The position numbers and the translations under genes were made by a program. The notes under the pieces were generated by a model, which made no database searches, was not told where the DNA came from, and saw nothing but the letters and a program-made list of their open reading frames with translations. A stretch of 5,000 nucleotides of DNA from positions 1 through 5,000 of the forward strand of contig NZ_JARGYT010000085.1 of assembly GCF_034470605.1 (NCBI RefSeq), written 5' to 3'. Positions 1 to 5,000 of the stretch are shown here, one piece after another (positions within the stretch are counted from its first letter, which is position 1; each line of letters opens with the position of its first letter). The DNA is from Cyrtobacter comes. Its GTDB lineage: Bacteria > Pseudomonadota > Alphaproteobacteria > Rickettsiales > Midichloriaceae.

Positions 1-188
1 ATGGAAAATGAGGCTTTCCCAAGGCTGTAGAGGATCACGCAAAGAGCCTTTTTGACTGCCGTTTCACGGTTATACCGACGATCTCCCTTCACAAAATTCA
101 AGTCACATGCTTTATATTTATAGCGCTGAATCCCGCGCACATGGCCATTCTTATGCGTATCTTCACTTTTGCAACAGGTTTCAGATGA
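1..188 (-). pseudogene. IS1-like transposase, N-terminal zinc-ribbon remnant (partial, start lost)
   Basis: The minus strand is open from 188 to the window edge and reads SSETCCKSEDTHKNGHVRG, then IQRYKYKACDLNFVKGDRR, then YNRETAVKKALCVILYSLG and KASFS. The KNG(H)VRG-x-QRYxCxxC-NFVKGDRR pattern is what I know from the zinc-ribbon head of IS1-like (InsA-type) transposases, which bind the IS ends; an IS1595-type assignment is a weaker alternative. An in-frame TGA lies at 191-189, and no ATG follows it in this frame before the conserved part. A one-base deletion in the ATGATCATC just upstream would restore a start directly into SSETCC, so a frameshift is possible. Two of the four expected zinc cysteines appear replaced: the Cys of the second CxxC is Tyr (YKAC), and the first CxxC reads ETCC. 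Together these point to a decayed copy. The rest of the gene lies outside the window. Confidence 0.7.
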
Positions 189-200
189 TCATCTGAAACC
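177..200. repeat. Perfect 24-bp palindrome at the transposase remnant's 5' end
   Basis: The two 12-base arms GGTTTCAGATGA and TCATCTGAAACC are exact reverse complements with no spacer; symmetry stops at 176/201 (A opposite A). The palindrome covers the point where the transposase reading frame begins, so it could be part of an IS end, a scar of an excision or insertion, or an operator-like site. Its role is not known. Confidence 0.85.
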
Positions 201-881
201 AACCTAATTGAGTATTTTAATAGCATTCTATCAAAAACTATCTAAATGTGAAGTCTCTCGATGCTTTAGTTAAATGTATTGCTATTTTGTTTGACATTCC
301 TTTCAATATTTCATCTTCTACGTGAGTGGTTCTTAGTCAATAGAGAGGATAGTTGCTCTATTAAAGCGTGTTAGATATACAATTCAAGATTGCGGATTCT
401 TCTTATTTTCTTACAGTCTTATTTTCTAAAGATAGGAATTTGATGATATTTTTTCTTATTTTTATATATAAAAAAGCGTTCAATGCTCCTAAAAGTATAA
501 GCAGTGCTTTTTTTTCAACTAGAGTTAGCTTCTTATGGCGAAATGCTCTAAGAAATTGAAACAGATAGACTTTTTATTTAGGAAGATCTATCAAAAATTT
601 GTAATCATGCCGCGGTATTGAGGGGCAGTATATGGATTTACAAGGAAGACTTATTTACTAAAAACACTGACTGCAAATAAAACAATCTTTTTACCTTCAT
701 AAATGAATCTTTATCAAGCACATCTATAAAAATAGACACAGCAGCAAAACTCGGGTGATACAAAAGAGTATCGCACGAATTTCACTGATATGCTAAAACC
801 ACAACATCCAACAGCTATAGTTCCCAAATTCTCTCATACAAAAATGGCTATGAGAAATATGTTAAAAATAAGCAGCTTTAA
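201..881. other. Gene-free AT-rich region, possibly with transposase debris
   Basis: No reading frame here looks like a real protein: the longest open stretch (368-559) starts with TTG, has no ribosome site, and encodes a low-information F/I/K-rich peptide. Plus-strand frames over 201-290 give IEYFNSILSK, a stop, and in another frame KSLDALVKCIAILF. This faintly resembles the C-terminal tail of IS1-type transposases but is too short and broken to call. A weak hairpin with 7-bp arms AATAGAG (339-345) and CTCTATT (356-362) is present. Positions 363-830 show nothing else I can name. Confidence 0.5.
832..855 (-). terminator. Possible weak terminator hairpin after the 702-aa gene
   Basis: The 7-base arms TCTCATA (832-838) and TATGAGA (849-855) flank a 10-base loop, starting 26 bases beyond the minus-strand stop codon at 882-884. 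The minus-strand transcript has a U-run in the loop but none directly after the stem, so this is not a canonical intrinsic terminator. Location is the main argument for the call. Confidence 0.25.
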
Positions 882-2990
882 CTATAAATCATCAGTATGA
901 GATGTGTTGTTATCATGTGGCACCAAAGGTTCATGTTGTTCGGTGGTGCTGCTAAAAATAGAAGACGCACTAGAACATACAAACACTATAGCTTGATGAG
1001 TAAACGGAGTTGCTGAATCACGTGTTGCATATATACTACCCCTAAACCCTTCTATACTACATTTGCTTTTATCCCAAGAGGAGAAGTAGCCATCCTGTGT
1101 TCCGCATACATCTTTTGCAAACTCATTATATTCAGACCACTCTGTCCATACATTTCTGAATTTTGCAAATGATAAATCAATAGGATAAAGAACGAATGCA
1201 AAAGCTCCAATGGAAGCTGTTACTGGAGCGGTTGTAAACATAGCGAGGGATAAGGAAGTCCCCTTTGTTATAAGATAGATATGCGCAAAGGAAGAGGATG
1301 TGCCAGATAGCACATCATAGGCTAAGTTACTAGCACCATACCCATCATGTCCATATTTAGGCATCGCATCAGACATAGTGATACCTGCGCTCACTGCATA
1401 AGGCATTAAAGAAACAACTTTAAAATAATTCCCTTGTCCATTCCCAAAACAAATCTTGAGTTGCATTGCAAGACCAACGAAATTTGCGGAAAGTTTAATA
1501 CCATTTTTAATAGTATGCTCTTGGAACCACTCTGCAAAAGAAGTAAATGTATTCATGCCAGCGGCTGCACCAAATACTACAGAAGCTGCAGCCTTTTGAG
1601 CAAAAGTTCTTTCCTGATTATTAGCTGCTGGGGCGCCAGGTGTTGTCGTACCTGTATGTGTTGGCACACCTACATTATGTTGTTCCATTATAGCATCAAC
1701 GTTGTTTTCTTGTGATACTTCTTGCTTAAATTCTATGTGATGATCATCCTCCACATCTATAAATGCATTTTCTTCGTGTGTGTACCCAAAATTTCCCCTA
1801 TATATAGGACTATTATGTAATTTCAGATCACTAGCAAGTATATTTTCGTAAGAACCAAAATTTTTATTAACAAAAGTAGGATACATCTTCCCCTCTTCTA
1901 TTATTTCTATTTTTTTAAACTGATCAGCTATACTTTTTCTAAAATTCATTTGATTCGGTTCTTTATTCTCTTCTTCCCTCTTTGCATTTTCATCTTGGTT
2001 ATTAACATCTACAGCCTCATTATCATTTCGGAACTTGTTAAATGTTATGTAATGAACAAACCACTTACACCAATTTTCATTGTGAATTCCTACTGGAGGG
2101 TTTCCTATTTTGTTGTCATTATGTCCTGAGTTTTTGTTTTTGTTTTCTGGATTATGCTCATCATAAGAATCTTCATTATATTCCACATTATTCTTATTTC
2201 TCTCATCATCATGCTTCCCCTCATTTTGCTCTTCATTAGCTCTCTTTGAGTTTTCACTCATTTTTTCCTCATCAGATTCATTCTCATTTGATTCGGATTC
2301 ATGTTTTGAGTCATTTTTATGCTCTTCACTATCCTCATTTTGCTCTTTATTATCTGGTCCCTTTAGTTTTTGACTTTCACTCTCACTCTCACTCTCACTC
2401 ATTTCTTTATTATCATGGTCACTTGATTCGAATTTATGGTTTGAGTCCCTTTTATTGTCTTTATAATCTTCTTTAATATTGGAATTTTCTAGAAAACCTG
2501 CATCACTTTTTTTCATATCGCTATTATCACCAAAATTTAAATCGAAATTTTCGTTATTATTTTTGTCTAAATTAGATTTTATATTCGTAATACTACTCTT
2601 GATAAGGCTAAATTTTTGATCACTTACTGGTTTAGCCTCCGGACTAAATGTCAATCTTAATGCATCTAGGTTAGAAGGCTGCTCACTAGCATGCTGGCTA
2701 CAAAAATCTGCAGACGTCTTTACGTCATATGAGTGTTCTTGAAGGCCAAACACATTCCCGTCAGGATTTTCGGGCCCACTCTCACCCTCACTATAAGTAT
2801 CTCTTATTACGCTGTTATTACTATTATCTCCTACTTCCTTTTTCTCCTCTTTATCAGATAAAGAAACTTCCTGTAGAAATTTGTTATGAGCTCGAATAGC
2901 TCTTGGCGCTCCATAATTTGATAAATCATCAATAGTAGACCTACTCAAATCATATTTTTTCTTACCACCTGTAAGTTTACTATCCTTCAT
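882..2990 (-). CDS. Large protein of unknown function: acidic disordered N-half, hydrophobic C-half; candidate secreted effector or membrane protein
   Basis: This gene encodes 702 residues, ATG to TAG, of a family I do not recognise. Residues 1-130 are polar. Residues about 140-345 are extremely rich in E, D, N, K and S, with an SESESESES run at 198-206 and a degenerate internal repeat (178-200 against 223-247, both of the form K-x-DS-x-HK-x-ES...KMSE). Residues 346-440 are mixed, and TTTPGAPAANNQ at 448-459 looks like a flexible linker. The rest is hydrophobic and probably folded: Ala-rich 464-480, 501-512, 523-540, and the strongest membrane-like stretch at 582-604, followed by an aromatic section with C629 and C644 and a weaker hydrophobic stretch at 664-680. 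There is no N-terminal signal peptide. This build (no Sec signal, disordered acidic front, membrane-inserting back) is common among host-directed effectors of intracellular bacteria; that role is inference. AGGAG lies only 1 base before the ATG, and no better start exists nearby. The gene is monocistronic, and the upstream gene diverges from it. Confidence 0.85.
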   Translation of the reverse strand: MKDSKLTGGKKKYDLSRSTIDDLSNYGAPRAIRAHNKFLQEVSLSDKEEKKEVGDNSNNSVIRDTYSEGESGPENPDGNVFGLQEHSYDVKTSADFCSQHASEQPSNLDALRLTFSPEAKPVSDQKFSLIKSSITNIKSNLDKNNNENFDLNFGDNSDMKKSDAGFLENSNIKEDYKDNKRDSNHKFESSDHDNKEMSESESESESQKLKGPDNKEQNEDSEEHKNDSKHESESNENESDEEKMSENSKRANEEQNEGKHDDERNKNNVEYNEDSYDEHNPENKNKNSGHNDNKIGNPPVGIHNENWCKWFVHYITFNKFRNDNEAVDVNNQDENAKREEENKEPNQMNFRKSIADQFKKIEIIEEGKMYPTFVNKNFGSYENILASDLKLHNSPIYRGNFGYTHEENAFIDVEDDHHIEFKQEVSQENNVDAIMEQHNVGVPTHTGTTTPGAPAANNQERTFAQKAAASVVFGAAAGMNTFTSFAEWFQEHTIKNGIKLSANFVGLAMQLKICFGNGQGNYFKVVSLMPYAVSAGITMSDAMPKYGHDGYGASNLAYDVLSGTSSSFAHIYLITKGTSLSLAMFTTAPVTASIGAFAFVLYPIDLSFAKFRNVWTEWSEYNEFAKDVCGTQDGYFSSWDKSKCSIEGFRGSIYATRDSATPFTHQAIVFVCSSASSIFSSTTEQHEPLVPHDNNTSHTDDL
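2377..2400. repeat. Hexanucleotide tandem repeat, TCACTC x4, inside the 702-aa gene
   Basis: Four perfect copies of TCACTC lie head to tail; on the coding strand they read GAGTGA in the frame that gives alternating Ser-Glu (residues 198-205). The unit is a multiple of three, so gain or loss of copies by slippage would change protein length without breaking the frame. Confidence 0.9.
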
Positions 2991-2991
2991 A

Positions 2992-2996
2992 CTCCT
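2992..2996 (-). promoter_or_regulatory. Ribosome binding site with unusually short spacing
   Basis: On the minus strand the start region reads TTAGGAGTATG: a full AGGAG core with a single base before the ATG at 2990. Usual spacing is about 5-9 bases. No other in-frame ATG is close, so this start is kept, but initiation may be inefficient. Confidence 0.5.
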
Positions 2997-3033
2997 AATC
3001 CAATAAACAACAAAAACTACAATGCATATACAT

Positions 3034-3109
3034 TACACTTCAGATGACGATTAGATTTGAAGACAAGACGCAACCAAACATAGCCAGCTATCTAATCATC
3101 TCAAGTGTA
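3034..3109. repeat. Long imperfect inverted repeat in the leader of the 702-aa gene
   Basis: The left arm 3034-3056 (TACACTTCAGATGA, CG, ATTAGAT) and right arm 3090-3109 (ATCTAATCATCTCAAGTGTA) are reverse complements apart from one substitution (C/G) and a 2-base CG insertion in the left arm; the loop is 33 bases. Allowing another 2-base indel, pairing continues outward by three bases (ATT/AAT). It lies about 45-120 bases upstream of the minus-strand start codon. As RNA it would form a leader stem-loop; as DNA it could be a miniature inverted-repeat element of about 76 bp. Confidence 0.75.
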
Positions 3110-3163
3110 TAATATCAAGATAGCATCATGCGGTCAAGTGGATAATTTAATAATCTATTAATT

Positions 3164-3193
3164 ATTATACTAGTTTAATATGCAAGAGCTCAA
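3164..3193 (-). promoter_or_regulatory. Candidate promoter for the 702-aa gene
   Basis: On the minus strand, TTGAGC (3193-3188, 4 of 6 matches to the -35 consensus) and a perfect TATAAT (3169-3164) are separated by 18 bases. Transcription would start near 3157 and give a leader of about 165 bases containing the inverted repeat. The surrounding DNA is very AT-rich, so chance matches are easy; the combination of a perfect -10 with good spacing is the argument. Confidence 0.45.
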
Positions 3194-3465
3194 AAATAAT
3201 GAGTGCATACTAGAGTAGTACAGCTTTTTAAAAATCTTCTTCAAATGAGTATTGGAATTCTAAATTTCTTTATAGGTAGAGCTATATTTGAGATATATGG
3301 CTAAAGCATCATAGAAATGGTACATGACTAATTTTAAAATAGGTTAGTTATCATTGTGTTAAGTTTAATAAAATTATTTTTTATGTAATCATTCTATACC
3401 GCCTTAGCTATATGAGCTTGGAGATGTGGAAATTAATAATAAATTTCAATATAATCACCGAGAAT
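3194..3465. other. Intergenic stretch with no recognised feature
   Basis: This is AT-rich sequence in the gap between the two divergent genes. I see no plausible reading frame, tRNA-like fold or IS end in it. Together with the flanking sites it makes an intergenic region of roughly 600 bases. Confidence 0.5.
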
Positions 3466-3494
3466 ATAGACAAGTAACTTAGTTACTTATCTAT
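3466..3494. repeat. 29-bp near-perfect palindrome upstream of the exported-protein gene
   Basis: The arms ATAGACAAGTAACT (3466-3479) and AGTTACTTATCTAT (3481-3494) pair at 13 of 14 positions around a single central T; the only mismatch is C3471/A3489. The inner 8-base arms are perfect. It ends 39 bases before the candidate -10 at 3534, within the range where activators or repressors bind. It could equally be a cruciform-type repeat; no poly-T tract follows, which argues against a terminator. Confidence 0.75.
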
Positions 3495-3533
3495 TAAGCT
3501 AACGTTCTGATCAATCTAGTAATTTATTATATT

Positions 3534-3539
3534 TATAAT
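3534..3539 (+). promoter_or_regulatory. Candidate -10 element for the exported-protein gene
   Basis: A perfect TATAAT lies 56 bases before the ATG at 3596, giving a leader of about 50 bases. No good -35 is found at normal spacing (TCAATC at 3511-3516 is poor), so the promoter would need an activator or lie elsewhere. Sequence this AT-rich produces such hexamers by chance. Confidence 0.3.
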
Positions 3540-3588
3540 AGAGCGTATTCCTTTTACGTGCTAGCATCAGTGATCTGTTGTTTTATAT

Positions 3589-3592
3589 AAGG
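3589..3592 (+). promoter_or_regulatory. Ribosome binding site that favours the ATG at 3596
   Basis: AAGG is followed by 3 bases and then ATG. The frame is open from a TTG at 3578, but that codon has no Shine-Dalgarno-like sequence before it, and starting there would add MFYIRH before the signal peptide. Confidence 0.45.
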
Positions 3593-3595
3593 CAT

Positions 3596-4501
3596 ATGTT
3601 TCAGAGGTTTATTGCGTTTCCGATTATTGCTTGGCTGATCTTTTTTGCTACAACTTTATGTTATTCGGAGGTTCATTTTGGTTACCCAATTAATACCATA
3701 ATAAAAGGTGGCAAGGTGCAAGATATAATATCAACTGGTGCATCACTTAGGACAATGAATGGCTACCAAATACCTATTAAAGTCGGGGCGAGAAGCTATT
3801 TTATAACTGGTGATAGCATGAAAGAAGTGATAAAATTTCTTTCTGAGTTTAAGACGTATAATGTTATAGCACAGACCTTAGGGCAGGATGGCCATTGGCG
3901 CAATGGTGGAGGGAATGTTTATCTTGTTATAAAGAATAAGAGCCCAAAAGATTATGAGCTAATAGTAAAGAATATACAGGCACTTGCAAATAAGATGAAT
4001 CCCATCGTGCCAGTTGCTGATGAGATTATAAAAGCGTTATCAGATATGGGTGTGATACAATTTTCAAGTGCGCAGGAGATTTTTTCTTATATCACAGATT
4101 ATGTTAAATCCTCCGAGGCTACTGATGAAATAAGAAAGATATATAAGGAAACATTAGAGGGGGCTGCGCCGTTATTTGCTCCTTCTGCTCAACCTTCTGC
4201 TCAAGATCGTTCTTCAGGAAGCAGTATCGGATTTAAACATTTTAAGCTTCCTGACTTTTTAAAGGCTGCAAAAAAAGTAAATAGTGCTAGTGGGAGTATT
4301 AAATATATATTTAATAAAATTTTCTATAAAAATACTAATAGAGGTTTAATAGGTGGAGAGCTTTTAGATTTGAAAAAGGGCGTCATTATAGAAATTTGCT
4401 CCTATCCTTCTGTGCCAAATAAGGCAAAAGGATTATTAGATTTAAAAAGCGAAGTTGTTAACATAGATGAGGTGATAAGAGCGTTGGGGGCGCTAAAGTA
4501 G
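3596..4501 (+). CDS. Exported protein of unknown function (signal peptide, 301 aa)
   Basis: From the ATG at 3596 this encodes 301 residues ending at TAG 4499-4501; I do not recognise the family. Residues 1-4 (MFQR) and the hydrophobic core 5-22 (FIAFPIIAWLIFFATTLC) form a typical Sec signal peptide, with likely cleavage after CYS at about residue 24. TTLC is not a good lipobox, so a lipoprotein is unlikely. The mature part has mixed beta and helical patches: 31-70 looks strand-rich, 74-130 contains GQDGHWRNGGGNVYLVI, and 130-185 looks helical. A Pro/Ala/Ser/Gln linker (about 190-210) contains an exact duplication, and a basic, more hydrophobic C-terminal part follows. LLDLKKGVIIE (256-266) and LLDLKSEVVNID (281-292) look like a degenerate internal repeat. 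It has no other membrane segment and only one Cys after the signal, so it is probably periplasmic, surface-associated or secreted. The gene is monocistronic and divergent from the 702-aa gene. Confidence 0.85.
   Translation: MFQRFIAFPIIAWLIFFATTLCYSEVHFGYPINTIIKGGKVQDIISTGASLRTMNGYQIPIKVGARSYFITGDSMKEVIKFLSEFKTYNVIAQTLGQDGHWRNGGGNVYLVIKNKSPKDYELIVKNIQALANKMNPIVPVADEIIKALSDMGVIQFSSAQEIFSYITDYVKSSEATDEIRKIYKETLEGAAPLFAPSAQPSAQDRSSGSSIGFKHFKLPDFLKAAKKVNSASGSIKYIFNKIFYKNTNRGLIGGELLDLKKGVIIEICSYPSVPNKAKGLLDLKSEVVNIDEVIRALGALK
4181..4204. repeat. Exact 12-bp tandem duplication in the exported-protein gene
   Basis: CCTTCTGCTCAA occurs twice head to tail, encoding PSAQPSAQ in the linker region. The two copies are identical at every base, which suggests recent in-frame duplication or slippage. 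Confidence 0.9.
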
Positions 4502-4513
4502 TATCTTAAATAT

Positions 4514-4546
4514 ATGGATGTAAGCGGTTATGCCACTTGCATCCAT
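4514..4546 (+). terminator. Stable hairpin after the exported-protein gene, possible terminator
   Basis: The 14-base arms ATGGATGTAAGCGG (4514-4527) and CCACTTGCATCCAT (4533-4546) flank a 5-base loop. In plus-strand RNA they pair with one U-G wobble and one C-A mismatch; on the minus strand the wobble and mismatch swap, so it folds about equally well both ways. It begins 13 bases after the stop codon. The following sequence (GGTATGG) has no U-tract, so it may protect the 3' end rather than be a classical intrinsic terminator. Confidence 0.45.
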
Positions 4547-4743
4547 GGTATGGAAAGCTAGGACACCAAGCATAGATACTTTAAAGAAGATTTATAATAT
4601 AATTCAGTAGCTTATTTGTATTTATTGTATCTAAAGTTGCAAAGGCTATCTCTAATATTCTTGGCCTCTAACTCTGCTTTTTTACGAAACTATTTCTAGC
4701 CTCAAAAATACAAAATAAAGAGAAGCTTATTAAAACAGTGATT

Positions 4744-4760
4744 AGGCACTGTTAACAAAG
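4744..4760. mobile_element. Probable terminal inverted repeat of the IS5-type element (left end)
   Basis: GGCACTGTTAACAAAGG begins the conserved-looking sequence at the 3' end of the transposase gene, whose TAA stop lies inside GTTAAC. A stop codon embedded in the terminal repeat is common in compact IS5-group elements. The other end is outside the window, so neither the exact boundary nor the target duplication can be confirmed. Confidence 0.5.
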
Positions 4761-5000
4761 GTTGTATTTAATAGATGCTAAAGCTATAAAGGCAAGGAAA
4801 GAGAGATCGGATTTCTCAAATCGTAATGCTAAGCGTCGATTTTCTTTGAGTTTAGCGAAGAAATTTTCTATCTTGCTTCGCAATTTGAATTTATCTTTAT
4901 CGTATTCTATAGGCTCAATGCGATTCTTCCGCCCAGGAATTACAGGAATATTGTTATTTGATAGCAAATAAGAGCGATGCTTGTTGCTATCATAGCCCTT
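4752..5000 (-). CDS. IS5/IS4-type DDE transposase, C-terminal part (runs off the window)
   Basis: The minus strand reads 82 residues from the window edge to TAA, beginning KGYDSNKHRSYLLSNNNIPV and continuing IPGRKNRIEPIEYDKDKF. This is the catalytic C-terminus of IS5-family (DDE_Tnp_1-like) transposases. The signature Y-2-R-3-E-6-K is seen as F38, R41, E45, K52 of this fragment, with Phe replacing the usual Tyr; E45 is the third catalytic acid. The KGYDS motif normally directly follows the second catalytic Asp, which would lie just beyond position 5000. The frame continues without a stop to the edge, so a TTG at 4967 is not the true start. Nothing visible shows it is broken, but activity cannot be judged from this part. 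The 3' end merges with the IS terminal repeat. Confidence 0.9.
   Translation of the reverse strand, partial: KGYDSNKHRSYLLSNNNIPVIPGRKNRIEPIEYDKDKFKLRSKIENFFAKLKENRRLALRFEKSDLSFLAFIALASIKYNLC

Noticed and set aside
368..559. 63-residue open frame on the plus strand
   Set aside because: It starts at TTG, has no ribosome binding site, encodes low-complexity F/I/K-rich sequence, and lies in AT-rich intergenic DNA.
750..776. Hairpin around GATAC (757-761) and GTATC (768-772)
   Set aside because: Only five perfect pairs plus a bulged extension, no U-tract, and over 100 bases beyond the nearest stop codon.
1434..1715. Plus-strand open frame of 93 residues
   Set aside because: It is antisense to the folded part of the 702-aa gene and its Cys/Ser-rich peptide has no sign of independent coding.
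2377..2400. CRISPR-like or regulatory array
   Set aside because: The units are 6 bp with no spacers and encode a Ser-Glu run in frame; it is a simple tandem repeat.
2042..2476. Two plus-strand His/Ser/Phe/Tyr-rich frames (2042-2239 and 2246-2476) that look like metal-binding proteins
   Set aside because: The His-Ser alternation is the antisense reading of the Glu- and Ser-rich codons (the TCACTC repeat) of the 702-aa gene, so it is a shadow.
3108..3113. TATAAT on the plus strand as a promoter for the exported-protein gene
   Set aside because: It has no -35 at proper spacing and is almost 500 bases from the start codon; it lies at the end of the inverted repeat in AT-rich DNA.
3578..3595. 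TTG start that adds six residues to the exported protein
   Set aside because: It has no Shine-Dalgarno-like sequence, whereas the ATG at 3596 follows AAGG and places the charged residue directly before the signal-peptide core.
4762..4971. Plus-strand 69-residue frame
   Set aside because: It is antisense to the recognisable IS5-type transposase end.

Overview
This is an AT-rich 5-kb window with long non-coding gaps, two complete genes of unrecognised family, and a broken or partial transposase gene at each edge. The composition, the spacing and the insertion-sequence debris suggest an intracellular or host-associated bacterium with a reduced genome. A Rickettsiales- or Holosporales-type alphaproteobacterium is my best guess. 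That is inference: no marker gene is present to settle the taxonomy.

Layout, left to right. Positions 1-188 (minus strand) hold the N-terminal zinc-ribbon part of an IS1-like transposase. It lacks a start codon and two of the expected zinc cysteines, and it abuts a perfect 24-bp palindrome (177-200). Positions 201-881 hold no convincing gene. Positions 882-2990 (minus) encode a 702-residue protein with a long, acidic, low-complexity N-terminal half and a hydrophobic C-terminal half. A candidate minus-strand promoter lies at 3164-3193, and its leader contains a long imperfect inverted repeat (3034-3109). After more gene-free sequence there is a 29-bp near-palindrome (3466-3494), a weak -10 element, and a 301-residue protein with a clear signal peptide (3596-4501, plus strand). 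A stable hairpin (4514-4546) follows it. At the right edge, 4752-5000 (minus) is the C-terminal end of an IS5/IS4-type DDE transposase, with a probable IS end at about 4744-4760.

The two complete genes are divergently transcribed from a roughly 600-bp intergenic region that carries two separate dyad structures. The left one looks like a secreted or host-directed effector or surface protein; the right one is an exported orphan protein. Both lie between insertion-sequence remnants, as expected of accessory cargo. Nothing in the sequence proves that they work together. No RNA gene, CRISPR array or tRNA was seen.
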